This document shows, piece by piece, positions 45,134 through 55,700 of a stretch of 64,000 nt of DNA (position 1 is its first letter; each line of letters opens with the position of its first letter). Location: contig NZ_AWXC01000048.1 in assembly GCF_000479005.1 (NCBI RefSeq), positions 1-64,000 of the forward strand. Reading direction: 5' to 3'. The notes under the pieces are model-generated. The model saw only the letters and a program-made list of their open reading frames with translations, searched no databases and was not told the DNA's origin. The stretch is from Prevotella sp. BV3P1 (GTDB lineage: Bacteria > Bacteroidota > Bacteroidia > Bacteroidales > Bacteroidaceae). The position numbers and the translations under genes were made by a program.

Positions 45134-46806
45134 TTAATCGAACAGGTAAATTATTTTCAAAGGGCGGGCATAGAATCAGGTTCATCGTGAGTCTATGCCT
45201 GTTTGGACTTTGTATGGCGCAGGTCCTTCCTGCTCAGCGCAACAAGAGAAAGACGCAAAAGAAAGACCGCGTAGAACTCTTGCATGCGGATGAGTTGCGC
45301 TATGACCTGTATGGACCCAATCCCGAGGCGCAGATACTCAAGGGGCATGTGTCGTTTAGACATCAAGGTGCCAGGCTGACCTGTGACAGTGCTTACTTCT
45401 ATGAGGCCGACAACTCCATGCAGGCTTTCGGACATGTACGTTTCCGACAAGGCGACACCCTCTCACTGACAGCCGACCGAGCTGATTATGATGGACAGGA
45501 ACAAGTGATGCGGGCCAGGAAGAATGTGGTGCTGAAACACCGCCGACAAATCTTGCGTACCGACAGTCTGGACTATGACCGACTGTACAAGAATGCTTAT
45601 TTCTTTGAGGGTGGAACACTGATAGATGGGAAGGACCGACTGGTTTCCGACTGGGGTGAATATAACACTGAGACCCGACAAGCTGTGTTTTACTATAATG
45701 TGAAACTCAAGAGCCCTGAACGGGTTGTCACCACAGATACGCTGCATTATGACACCAAGAAATCAATTGCCCATGTGCTGGGGCCATCCAAGATAACCAC
45801 CAAGTCGAGTGTGGTGGAAACCAAAGATGCATTTTTCCACACCAAGAGCGATCAGGCGCAGCTGTATGGCAGGTCCACCATTGTGGATGGAGAGAAAACC
45901 ATTACGGGTGACAGTCTGTTCTATGACAGTCGTACGGGCGACAGTCATGGCCACGGCAACGTGGTGTTCGTTGATAAGAAAAACAAAAACTCACTAATGG
46001 CCAACTATCTTCAGTACAATGAAAAGACGGGGAAAGGCGTGGCCACCGACAGTGCATTGGTCATCGACTATTCGCAAAAGGACACTTTGTACATGCATGG
46101 TGATACGTTGAAGTTGTTTACCTTTCATATCAACACCGACTCCATGTATCGCAAAGTGCATGCATATCATAAGGTGAGGGTGTACCGAAAAGACCTTCAG
46201 GCGGTATGCGACTCGTTGGTGTTCAGTACGGAGGACTCGTGCATGACCATGTATCAAGATCCCATCATCTGGAACAACAATCGTCAGCTTCTGGGAGAGC
46301 AGATTCATTTGTATATGAACGATAGTACCATTCGTGAGGCGCACGTCATTGGGCAGGCATTGTCGATAGAACAGGCTGACCAAAAAGATCATTACAATCA
46401 ATTGTCATCAAAAGAAATGCACGCTTACTTCACCGATGGTAACATCAGGAAGACGGTCGCAGTGAGCAATGTGCTGTCGGTATTCTACCCCCTTGATGAC
46501 AAGGACAGCTCATTGGTGATGATGAATTATCTGGAAACAGATACGATGAAAATGTATTTTGCCGACCACCGACAGCTCGAGAGGATATGGACACCCAAGG
46601 CGGTGGGCACCTCTTATCCGATGTCACAGATACCAGCCAATAAGGAACGCTTGCCCGACTTTGCCTGGTTTGCAGACATCAGACCGAAGGATAAGGATGA
46701 TGTCTTCCGTTGGCGAGGGAAAGAAGGAGGCAACAAACTGAAGTATGTGCCACGACAGCAAGCTCCGCTGCAACGATTGAATCGAAAGAAAGGAGCAACG
46801 CCATGA
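45130..46806 (+). CDS. OstA-like (LptA-family) envelope protein
   Basis: 558 aa. A signal-peptide-like segment (IRFIVSLCLFGLCMAQVLPAQ) is followed by repeated short OstA/LptA beta-strand units. Examples are LLHADELRYDLYGPNPEAQILKG, LTADRADYDGQEQVMRARKNV, TDTLHYDTKKSIAHVLGP and ITGDSLFYDSRTGDSHGHGNV. This is the OstA-like domain of LPS transport (periplasmic bridge LptA, or the N-terminal part of LptD). It is much longer than LptA of proteobacteria and lacks a barrel, so its place in the bridge is uncertain. It overlaps both neighbours by 4 bp. Confidence 0.85.
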   Translation: MINRTGKLFSKGGHRIRFIVSLCLFGLCMAQVLPAQRNKRKTQKKDRVELLHADELRYDLYGPNPEAQILKGHVSFRHQGARLTCDSAYFYEADNSMQAFGHVRFRQGDTLSLTADRADYDGQEQVMRARKNVVLKHRRQILRTDSLDYDRLYKNAYFFEGGTLIDGKDRLVSDWGEYNTETRQAVFYYNVKLKSPERVVTTDTLHYDTKKSIAHVLGPSKITTKSSVVETKDAFFHTKSDQAQLYGRSTIVDGEKTITGDSLFYDSRTGDSHGHGNVVFVDKKNKNSLMANYLQYNEKTGKGVATDSALVIDYSQKDTLYMHGDTLKLFTFHINTDSMYRKVHAYHKVRVYRKDLQAVCDSLVFSTEDSCMTMYQDPIIWNNNRQLLGEQIHLYMNDSTIREAHVIGQALSIEQADQKDHYNQLSSKEMHAYFTDGNIRKTVAVSNVLSVFYPLDDKDSSLVMMNYLETDTMKMYFADHRQLERIWTPKAVGTSYPMSQIPANKERLPDFAWFADIRPKDKDDVFRWRGKEGGNKLKYVPRQQAPLQRLNRKKGATP

Positions 46807-47102
46807 GTTTCTTTCAGCAACCAAAGCCGCGTGGCTTTCAGCATCAGTATCTCTATGTGGACGAACGAAAAGAACGTCTGAAGGCGATGGAACGCCGGGC
46901 TAAGGCTGCATTGGGTCAACAAGAGAAGCAACCTTATGATGCTGAAGCGCAGTTGAAGGGGACTATCAGACGCTCTTCCCATCATGCCCACCGAAGGAAA
47001 TCTCTTTCGATTGCCACCGTGTTGCTGCAAGCACTGTTCGTTGTGTTGCTGGCATTTGTTGTGTTGTGGTTGCTCATCCAACTGAAGCGGCTGCCCGTAT
47101 AG
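46803..47102 (+). CDS. Small basic protein with a C-terminal membrane helix
   Basis: 99 aa from ATG 46803, which overlaps the stop of the OstA-like gene (ATGA). The N-terminal 70 residues are polar and basic (RKERLKAMERRAKAAL, RRSSHHAHRRK). One hydrophobic helix (ATVLLQALFVVLLAFVVLWLLI) is near the end, so it should be a tail-anchored inner-membrane protein. The frame is open 31 codons further upstream, but this would lie within the OstA-like gene. I do not know a function; the tight coupling suggests a link to the envelope genes before it. Confidence 0.8.
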   Translation: MSFFQQPKPRGFQHQYLYVDERKERLKAMERRAKAALGQQEKQPYDAEAQLKGTIRRSSHHAHRRKSLSIATVLLQALFVVLLAFVVLWLLIQLKRLPV

Positions 47103-47132
47103 AAAACAATAAAAGGAGAAAGAACCAGGAGA

Positions 47133-48950
47133 ATGAAGGACGTTATACAACTTTTACCCGACATCGTAGCCAATCAGATAGCCGCTGGTGAAGTGATTCA
47201 GCGCCCCGCAAGTGTTATCAAAGAGCTTGTGGAGAATGCCGTTGATGCCGACGCCAAGGAAATCAACGTCCTTGTTGAGGACGCTGGACGGACCTCCATC
47301 CAAGTGATTGATGACGGAAAAGGTATGTCTGACACAGATGCCCGTTTGTCATTTGAGCGTCATGCCACGTCCAAAATCCGCAATGCCGACGATTTGTTCG
47401 CCTTGCAAACCATGGGCTTTCGCGGTGAAGCCCTGGCATCCATCGCCGCAGTGGCGCAAATAGAATTGAAGACGCGTCGGGAAGAAGATGAGTTGGGTAC
47501 TCATTTGTCTATCGCCGGGTCCAAATTTATGGGGCAAGAACCTTGTTCATGTCCGGTAGGGAGTAATTTTATGGTCGCCAATTTGTTCTATAACGTCCCA
47601 GCTCGTCGCCGTTTCCTCAAATCAAATACCACAGAACTCAACCACATCATCTCGGCTTTCGAACGCATTGCCTTGGTCAACCCACAGTTGGCCTTTACCT
47701 TGTACAGCAATGGGTCGGAACTATTTAACCTCCGTCCAGGAGGATTGAAACAGAGAATCGTTGACATTTTTGGCAAGCGCATCAATCAAGACCTGCTGCC
47801 ATTGGGCGTGGAGACGTCGATGTGTAAACTGAGTGGTTTTGTCGGCAAGCCAGAATCATCCAAGAAAAAAGGAGCGCATCAGTATCTCTTCGTCAACAAC
47901 CGCTACATGCGGCATCCTTATTTCCACAAGGCCGTGATGAACGCCTTCGAGCGATTGGTGCCGCAAGGCGAGCAGGTACCTTATTTTATTTACTTTGAGG
48001 TGAAGGCGCAGGATATCGATGTCAACATCCATCCCACCAAGACTGAAATCAAGTTTGAGAACGAACAGGCCATCTTCCAAATCCTGTTTGCGGCAGTCAG
48101 AGAGGCGGTAGGACTTTTCAATGATGTGCCATCAATCGAGTTTGACACCCAGGGTCAGCCCGATATTCCCGTCTATACGCCAGGAAACGATGGTGCAGCG
48201 GTGCCAAAAGTGAACTACAATCCGCAATACAATCCGTTTAAAGGGGTTGAACCCGCATCAAAGCCATCAACAGACCATTGGGAACAGCTCTACGACAGCA
48301 TCAGTCAGCCGACCGCCATACCCAATGTTTTTGATCAGTCTGCTAATGAAGGGGCAGGCAGCGACGATGAACTGGTAGAAGACAAATCTCCCATACATTA
48401 TCAATATAAGGGTCAGTACATCATGACGGCCGTCAAGTCGGGATTGATGATGATAGACCAGCACCGCGCACACGTCAGGGTGTTGTACGAACGATATTTG
48501 CAGCAAATCAAAAATCAGAAAGCCTATCCGCAGAAAATGCTGTTCCCCGAGTTGATTGAATTTTCTCCATCCGAAGCGATGAACTTTGCCAAGCTCATGC
48601 CGGAATTTGTCGCCATGGGCTTCGAGTTTACCGCCATGGGCAACCATGATTATGCCATTCAGGCCGTCCCATCGGGGATTGAAGGACTGGATGCCGTCCA
48701 ACTGATACGCGATATGCTGGTGTCTGCCAAAGAGAAAGATTCCAGTGCGATAGAAGAAGTGCATCGGGCTTTGGCTTTGAGTTTGGCACGAAATGCAGCC
48801 TTGCCAGCAGGACAAGTGCTGAATAATGACGAAATGGAAAACCTTGTCAATAGTCTGTTCAGGTGTCAAAATGTAAATTATACGCCTGATGGTAAATCTA
48901 TCTTACAGATTCTCCAACAGTCTGAAATAGAGCGCTTGTTCGATTCATAA
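47133..48950 (+). CDS. mutL: DNA mismatch repair protein MutL
   Basis: 605 aa. GHKL ATPase domain with [20 protein letters not shown] and GFRGEAL, then the transducer domain ([29 protein letters not shown]). A variable linker and a C-terminal dimerisation domain follow. The segment [16 protein letters not shown] stands where endonuclease-type MutL has DQHAxxExxxxE; the first Glu is Val here, so nicking activity is doubtful. It is the last gene of the guaB series. Confidence 0.95.
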   Translation: MKDVIQLLPDIVANQIAAGEVIQRPASVIKELVENAVDADAKEINVLVEDAGRTSIQVIDDGKGMSDTDARLSFERHATSKIRNADDLFALQTMGFRGEALASIAAVAQIELKTRREEDELGTHLSIAGSKFMGQEPCSCPVGSNFMVANLFYNVPARRRFLKSNTTELNHIISAFERIALVNPQLAFTLYSNGSELFNLRPGGLKQRIVDIFGKRINQDLLPLGVETSMCKLSGFVGKPESSKKKGAHQYLFVNNRYMRHPYFHKAVMNAFERLVPQGEQVPYFIYFEVKAQDIDVNIHPTKTEIKFENEQAIFQILFAAVREAVGLFNDVPSIEFDTQGQPDIPVYTPGNDGAAVPKVNYNPQYNPFKGVEPASKPSTDHWEQLYDSISQPTAIPNVFDQSANEGAGSDDELVEDKSPIHYQYKGQYIMTAVKSGLMMIDQHRAHVRVLYERYLQQIKNQKAYPQKMLFPELIEFSPSEAMNFAKLMPEFVAMGFEFTAMGNHDYAIQAVPSGIEGLDAVQLIRDMLVSAKEKDSSAIEEVHRALALSLARNAALPAGQVLNNDEMENLVNSLFRCQNVNYTPDGKSILQILQQSEIERLFDS

Positions 48951-49046
48951 AGGCCTAAAATAGACTTGAATTATTAAAAAAGCTGTTTTTCCCCATCAAA
49001 AAGGTTGATTTATGGGAGAAAAGTGATTATATTTAATTTTTATTAT

Positions 49047-49054
49047 TATCTTTG
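49047..49054 (+). promoter_or_regulatory. -7 promoter element of the OmpA-family gene
   Basis: TATCTTTG, 66 nt before the start codon, preceded by a very AT-rich stretch as expected for a strongly expressed gene. Confidence 0.65.
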
Positions 49055-49120
49055 TCCACGATTAGCACTATATGCTATCTTGTTTAAGATGATTTTTTGA
49101 TTGTTTAATAAATAAAGGTT

Positions 49121-50275
49121 ATGAGAAAATTTTTAATCGTTTTGGCATTTGCCGGCGTTTCTATGTGCTCAATGGCACAAGAAGCAGACCCTACGTTGAA
49201 GCATAGCGTAGCAACCAACTCTTTCTGGAGTAACTGGTTTATCCAGGTAGGTGGTGAGTGGAATGCTTGGTATTCAAGCGAAGAACATGGAAATGGTTTG
49301 GCCAGAAGTCCATTCAAAGATTTCCGTTCAAGCCCCGCTGCATCAATAGCCGTAGGTAAGTGGTTTACACCGGGCCTCGGTCTCCGCACAAAGTTGCAGG
49401 GTGTTTGGGGTAAGACTGTTTATGCTGACAAGGCTGGAAAGCCAGTAGGACATGATAACAAGTATTGGATTTTGAACGAGCATGCATTGTTCAACTTGAG
49501 CAACATGCTTTGTGGTTACAATCCAAATCGTGTTTGGAACTTCATTCCATTTGCAGGTGCTGGCTTTGGTCGCACGATGACACACGACTTGTATGCTATG
49601 GACTTGAGCGTTGGTATCTTGAATACATTCCGTTTGGGTCAACACGTAGCTCTTCACTTAGAGGCAGGTTGGAACCGTTTGGAAACAGATATCGATGGTG
49701 GTACCGAAAAGACAATTGGTACTCGTGGATGGGATTCACACGACAACAACTTCTATGGCGAGCTTGGCTTGACCTTCAACTTGGGTAAGGCTTCATGGGA
49801 TCGCGTACCTGATGTTGATGCCATCAAGGCTTTGTCACAGTCACAGATTGACGCGCTCAATGCACAGCTCAATGACGCTAATGCTGAGAACGCTCGCTTG
49901 AAGGACATGTTGGCTAACCAGAAGCCAGCTGAAACTCCAGCTGTTAAGGAGTTTGTTACAACCCCTGTATCTGTATTCTTCAACATCAACAAGACAAACA
50001 TCGCTTCTCAGAAGGATCTCGTAAACGTACAGGCTGTTGCTAAGTATGCTAAGGAGAACAACTCTCGCTTGATGGTTAACGGTTATGCTGACAGTGCAAC
50101 TGGCAAGCCCAAGTACAACCAGTGGTTGTCAGAAGAGCGTGCCAAGACAGTTGCTAACGAGCTTGTTAAGATGGGCGTAAGCCGCGACAACATCTCTACC
50201 AAGGGTAACGGTGGTGTTGATGAGCTTTCTCCAATCTCATTCAACCGTCGTGCTACTGTTCAGGTTGCTGAGTAA
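49121..50275 (+). CDS. OmpA-family outer-membrane protein
   Basis: 384 aa. Signal peptide MRKFLIVLAFAGVSMCSMAQ. An N-terminal barrel-like part of about 200 residues ends near 'NNFYGELGLTFNLG'. A short coiled segment follows (SQIDALNAQLNDANAENARLKDML). The C-terminal OmpA peptidoglycan-binding domain (VSVFFNINKTNIASQKDLVNVQAVAKY...YNQWLSEERAKTVANELVKMGV...NRRATVQV) anchors the outer membrane to the wall. Codon use is of the biased kind seen in abundant proteins. A strong terminator follows. Confidence 0.94.
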   Translation: MRKFLIVLAFAGVSMCSMAQEADPTLKHSVATNSFWSNWFIQVGGEWNAWYSSEEHGNGLARSPFKDFRSSPAASIAVGKWFTPGLGLRTKLQGVWGKTVYADKAGKPVGHDNKYWILNEHALFNLSNMLCGYNPNRVWNFIPFAGAGFGRTMTHDLYAMDLSVGILNTFRLGQHVALHLEAGWNRLETDIDGGTEKTIGTRGWDSHDNNFYGELGLTFNLGKASWDRVPDVDAIKALSQSQIDALNAQLNDANAENARLKDMLANQKPAETPAVKEFVTTPVSVFFNINKTNIASQKDLVNVQAVAKYAKENNSRLMVNGYADSATGKPKYNQWLSEERAKTVANELVKMGVSRDNISTKGNGGVDELSPISFNRRATVQVAE

Positions 50276-50313
50276 TTTAGAAGAATCTTATCTCATATAA
50301 GATATTATATCAT

Positions 50314-50352
50314 GAGAGAGGTGTTTCACGAGGTGGAACGCCTCTCTTTATT
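50314..50352 (+). terminator. Terminator of the OmpA-family gene
   Basis: AGAGAGGTGTT (50314-50324) pairs with AACGCCTCTCT (50336-50346, one G-U pair), followed by TTATTTTTG. Confidence 0.85.
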
Positions 50353-51081
50353 TTTGTTAAGTAGTAAGTTTTCCGTCTCAAGATGGTTGCGTTATGTCTT
50401 TCCTACAGCTTCTCATTTAATAAAGAGTTGTTCGCTGAAAAAACAGCACCATCCTTCATCTTTACAGCGAATTGAACGAATGAAACAACCTTTGCGAAAT
50501 TGTGTTGAAATATTCCAGAATGATTGATAGCACAATCCATGTATGTTAATAAACCTTTCGTTTGTTAAATTCGTTCATAAAATCTTACAAAATAAAATCG
50601 CAAAATAGAAAGATTAGATGTTGTTTTTAGACGTTCAAAACCTTATATTCATCATTTAGTGTCTAATTCCAATGGGGTAAGTCGGCTATTACCATGCCTT
50701 TGTCGTCCAACTTGTATGCTTTTTCCTTCTAATTTGCATCCTATAGAAGGCTTTTATAAGCACAAAGAAGGATTTTTTGTTCCAAACACATTCCTTTTTG
50801 ATTGTCGTTTAAGTAGAAAAAACCTATAAAGCATTAGTAATCAACTTGATGGAAGACTTTGCGTATTATTCGCATATTTTCAGCACATGACATCGTTTGT
50901 TGAAAAAACTATCAGCATTTGTGTTAAAATGATGATGAAACAGAACGTATTTTGTAAATGTTCCGTTCCGTTTGAGCAATAAAACGAAAAGCACTATTCT
51001 TACATGAAGGAGTTGTAGTACTTTTCCTTATTTTTTAGAAAAAAAACAATTTATTTTTTTCTCTTTTTCACTTAATTTATC
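50353..51081. other. Long AT-rich intergenic region
   Basis: About 730 bp without a gene I can support. Short open frames lack family likeness. I see no tRNA, repeat series or hairpin of note. Together with the leader that follows, it is the longest unexplained stretch of the window. Confidence 0.5.
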
Positions 51082-51089
51082 TATCTTTG
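51082..51089 (+). promoter_or_regulatory. -7 promoter element of PUL 2
   Basis: TATCTTTG, 277 nt before the first gene at 51366, leaving a long leader that contains the poly-C run. Confidence 0.6.
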
Positions 51090-51184
51090 CCACTGTAAAA
51101 TAAAACTTTAATAATCCAGACGCAGATACTTAAATGAGAAGCTGTCATCATTATTCTTGCAAACGCCTGAGAATCAGCATCTTA

Positions 51185-51194
51185 CCCCCCCCCC
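51185..51194 (+). repeat. Run of ten cytosines in the PUL 2 leader
   Basis: C10 lies about 100 nt after the promoter -7 element and 170 nt before the first start codon. It is flanked by CTTAC on the left and GTGGTAAG on the right, which can pair over about five bases. Homopolymers of this length can change length during replication. Confidence 0.8.
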
Positions 51195-51365
51195 TAAGTA
51201 TGTGGTAAGAAAAATTCCTTTACCTGTATTATATAATCATGTAATCATGAATTTATGTAGGAGTTTTATCATGACCCTACAGCTTGAAAGATGAGTCAAT
51301 GTCTGTTTGGCTTCGTCTACCTTCTTCTATTTTTAAGAAACAATTTATTCACCTTTAATAACAAT

Positions 51366-52694
51366 ATGATGAAATTATGTAAATTTTCATTCCTGATGAT
51401 GTCGTGTGTGATGGCAACGGCATTCGTGGCAGGTTGTAGTTCTTCAGACACAGTTGAGGGTACCCTTGGGCGGGCCTATGATCCCTCACAGCCTGTGAAG
51501 CTGTTGTCTTTCTATCCTGACTCCGGAAAATATCTTGAAAAGGTCATCTTGAAAGGTTCAAATCTGGGGAACGACCCCAAAGCCATCAAGGTTTATTTCA
51601 ACTCTCGCAAAGCAGCTGTTGTGGGTTCAACGGGAGAGAATGTGTACGTTTTGGCCCCGCGTCTGCCGGGTGACACCTGTGTCATCTCCGTTGTTGTGGG
51701 AAAAGACTCACTGGTTTACCCCAAAACATTCAGGTACCATAAGTCAGTTACCGTTAGTACCATAGCGGGGAATGGTAATAAAGACGAGGTGGTGGTAGGG
51801 CCGCTCGAAGAAACGTCCATCCAGCCCTATTATGTGTGTGTAGATAAAGACAACAATATATTCTGCGTTAGTCGCAATGGCGGGACAGATAAAAGTTGGG
51901 CCATTACTCGCATAGACGAGGAGAAGAACGAGATGGTGATGCTAATTCCACCAAAAATTGTAGGCAATGTACCCTGTGCTGACCCAAACACTGGTATCAT
52001 TACGATGCCTACCGAGACAACGCCAGGCTCGTTTGTCTCCATGAATCCTATGGAGTTTTGGGCACCGCGAAACCGAGAAATGAGATTCCCCGAAGGCTAT
52101 CCCATTCCCGAATATGGGTGGAAACACTGTATGGTTGTCAATCCTTCTGACAGTGCCATCTACACAAGATTTTATTATGGTGATTTGGTGAAAATTCACC
52201 CAAGCACTTATGAGTTGACACCTATACACAAGACTCCACAAGGAGATAGTTATGGGTTAACCTTTAATCCGCTGCATCCAAACATCCTGTATATCTCTTT
52301 CTGGGACAACGCAGGTGACTTGGCCAATAGTATCTGTACGGTAGACGTGACTGATCCCGAGCGAACTTTCCGCCGCGTGTCAAGTAGTAACACTTCTGGA
52401 GGCCACCGTGACGGCAAATTGGAGAATGCACAATTCTTGCGTCCTGCTCAGATCTTCTGTGATAAAGATGGAAATATCTATGTTGCCGACAGCGGTAACC
52501 ACTGCATCAGGCGCATCACACCCGACAATATGGTAGAAACCGTGCTTGGCATGCCAGGATCGGCGGGATGGAAAGATGGTACCAAGGATGATGCCTTGTT
52601 TAACGAGCCTCGTGGTATTGGTATCAGTCAGGACGGTTCGGTCTATGTGGCCGATTACGGGAATGCACGAATTAGAAAACTCACCATTAATTAA
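51366..52694 (+). CDS. IPT/TIG and NHL-repeat surface lipoprotein (PUL 2)
   Basis: 442 aa from ATG 51366 (ATG 51369 is equally possible). Lipoprotein signal ends in AFVAGC. An IPT/TIG Ig-like domain follows (VKLLSFYPDSGKYLEKVILKGSNLG...). Then come NHL-type six-strand repeats, clear at the end (NAQFLRPAQIFCDKDGNIYVADSGNHCIRRITPDN, FNEPRGIGISQDGSVYVADYGNARIRKL). Such proteins head SusC/SusD operons in Bacteroidota and probably bind the glycan at the surface. The frame extends upstream to 51291, but without a lipobox-compatible start. Confidence 0.87.
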   Translation: MMKLCKFSFLMMSCVMATAFVAGCSSSDTVEGTLGRAYDPSQPVKLLSFYPDSGKYLEKVILKGSNLGNDPKAIKVYFNSRKAAVVGSTGENVYVLAPRLPGDTCVISVVVGKDSLVYPKTFRYHKSVTVSTIAGNGNKDEVVVGPLEETSIQPYYVCVDKDNNIFCVSRNGGTDKSWAITRIDEEKNEMVMLIPPKIVGNVPCADPNTGIITMPTETTPGSFVSMNPMEFWAPRNREMRFPEGYPIPEYGWKHCMVVNPSDSAIYTRFYYGDLVKIHPSTYELTPIHKTPQGDSYGLTFNPLHPNILYISFWDNAGDLANSICTVDVTDPERTFRRVSSSNTSGGHRDGKLENAQFLRPAQIFCDKDGNIYVADSGNHCIRRITPDNMVETVLGMPGSAGWKDGTKDDALFNEPRGIGISQDGSVYVADYGNARIRKLTIN

Positions 52695-52705
52695 CCTTGA
52701 ATCGT

Positions 52706-55700
52706 ATGAAAAGATATTTAGTTGCAATCTTTGCCATGATGGTGGTTGTGCAGTCTATGTTGGGACAGGCACAGCAATTTACAATGGAAGGAGTAGTGTC
52801 GGATAATAGTGGACCTCTACCGGGGGTAACCATCACTATTTCTGACAAAGCGACAACAGGCGTAGTCTCTGACATAGATGGAAAATTCTCCATCAAAGCT
52901 GTTCGCGGTGACAAACTTGTGTTCAGTTATGTTGGAATGAAGAAAATAGAATATTTGGTTACGGAAGAAAAGCGTGACCTGAAAATCAAGTTTGTTGAGG
53001 AAGAAAGCAAGTTGGATGAGGTTGTTGTCACTGCTTTGGGTACGCAGCGCAAGATATCCTCGCTGGCTGCTGTCACCAGTGTAGACGTCAGTGAGTTGCA
53101 AACGCCAACCACCTCGGTAGCCAATCTTTTAGGCGGACGTGTTGCCGGTGTTATTTCAACGCTGGGAAGTGGTGAGCCGGGTAAGAACATCGCCGACTTC
53201 TGGATTCGTGGAATGGGAACTTTCGGTGCCAATGCCAGTGCATTGGTCTTGATTGATGGTTTGGAAGGTGACATCAACTCACTCGACCCTGCCGATATCG
53301 AGAGTTTCTCAGTTTTGAAAGATGCTTCTGCCACTGCGGTTTATGGTGTTCGTGGTGCCAATGGTGTCATCTTGGTAACAACCAAGCGTGGTGAGGCTGA
53401 CAAAATAAGAATCACGGGCCGCGCGTCGGTGTCATTGTCACATTTGAAACGTATGCCCAAGTATGCACGTGCTTACGATTATGCTACGTTGGCAAATGAG
53501 GCAAGAGCCATGCGTGGTGAAACACCGCTTTATTCACCAGTGGAGTTGGACATCATCCGCGACCACACCGATCAAGATATTTATCCTGACGTTGACTGGC
53601 AAGACCAGATTGTTAAGAATAATTCGTGGAGACAGAGCTACTATGTTAGTGCGCAAGGTGGAGCCAAGGTTGCGAGATATTTCGTGAGTCTTGGTATGAA
53701 CAAGGAAGATGCCGCATACAAGACGCAAAAGAACAATCCTTACAGTTCAAACGTGGGTTATAACACGTATACCTATCGTGCCAACTTGGATATCAATCTC
53801 ACTCCAACCACTAAGGTATATTTTGGTACAGACGGTTTCTTGTCTGTGCACAACGAGCCAGGCATTGCCTCTACCGATTATATCTGGACAGCCCAAGCTC
53901 AGATTAACCCATTGCGCTTGCCTGTTTTGTACTCCAACGGACAGTCACCAGCCGTAGGACCGGGAGCCGAGATGTCACCGTTCGTCATGATCAACCAGCT
54001 GGGAAAGCGCAAGTCGGAGAAGAATACCAACAAGGTTACTTTGGCACTCGAGCAGGACTTGTCGATGATTACCCCAGGTCTGAAGGTCAGGGCTCAGGGA
54101 GCTTACGATAACTATAGTTGGTTTTGGGAACACCGATATGTGCATCCACCGTTGTATGAGGCCGTAGGAAGGTCACAGAACGGAGAATTGGTTACTGCTC
54201 TGCGGGTGGCTGAAAGGAATTCGCTTTATTGGCAAAATACCGATCGCTATCGCAAATACCATTTTGAAACCACTTTGAACTATGACCGTGTGTTTGGTGA
54301 TGATCACCGTGTGTCGGGTTTGATCTACTACTATATGAGTGACGAGAAGAAGGCCAGTGATGGCACGTCCAACATGAACGCCATCCCTCTTCGGTATCAG
54401 GGAATCTCAAGCCGTCTGACGTATGGTTTCCGTGATACTTATATGGTTGACTTGAACTTCGGTTACACGGGTTCTGAAAACTTTCAGCCTGGTCGCCGAT
54501 TTGGCTTCTTCCCTTCTGTAGCTGTGGGATGGATACCTACCAATTATAAATTTGTGAACAAGATGTTGCCGTTCTTGGACTTCTTAAAACTAAGAGCTTC
54601 ATACGGTACTGTGGGCAACGACCGAATCAGTAAACGTCGTTTCCCTTATCTCACTTTGGTTAGCCGAGATAATGTTTATCCCTTCGAGTCGCCTGTTGCT
54701 GTCGAGAGCTTGCGTGAAACCTATATTGGTGCCGACAACCTGAGATGGGAAAAGGCCATAAAGATGAATCTTGGCGTGGAAGGTAAGTTGTTCAAGGAGA
54801 AAGTATCGTTCACGGTTGATTTCTTCCATGACACGCGTGATGGTATTTTCAAACCGCGTGTGCAGATTCCTGCCTTCGTCGGCTTGGTGTCAGAAACCTA
54901 TAGCAACGTGGGAAAGATGGTGAGCTTTGGTGCAGATGGTAATGCATCATTCCGTCATGATTTCAGTAAAAGTATGTCGCTCACCGTGCGAGGCAATTTC
55001 ACTTATTCCAAAAACGATGTGTTGAACTGGGAAGAAGAACCGCACATCTATCCTTATCAGGATGCCAATGGCTATCCACTCGGCACTATACGCGGTCTTC
55101 AAGCAGTTGGTCTGTTCAAAGATCAACACGACATCGAGACCAGCCCCATCCAGACATTTGGCGCTGTGAAGCCTGGTGACATCAAGTATAAGGATATCAA
55201 CGGCGATGGAGTTATCAATGCCGATGATAGGGTGCCTATTGCCTATCCCTTCAATCCTCCTACGTTAATGTATGGTTTTGGTGGAGAGTTCAGATATAAA
55301 AATTTCTCGTTAGGTGTTCTTTTAAAAGGGACCGGACGTACTGATTACTTCAAGGAAGGCTCAGGCTATGTTCCGTTTGCCAACGGTAGGATGGGCAATG
55401 TGCTGACGCAGGCATTGGATCCTGCCAACCGATGGATTTCGAAAAAGTATGCACAAGATAATGGTATTGACCTGAAGTATGCAGAAAATCCAAACGCCAT
55501 GTATCCCCGCATGCAATACGGCAACAATGCGAACAACTCCCAAACCTCAGACTTCTGGTTGGGTGACGCACGTTATCTCCGTTTGCAGGAAGTAACATTG
55601 AATTACAACCTGAACAATAAATTCATCAAGAGCTTGGGCTTGTCGTCCATTGACGTCCAGTTGATTGGCAACAACCTATGTGTATGGGACAAGGTGAAGA

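Noticed and set aside
50312..50527. 71-codon open frame after the OmpA-family gene
   Set aside because: Its start lies inside the terminator hairpin and nothing in it resembles a known family.
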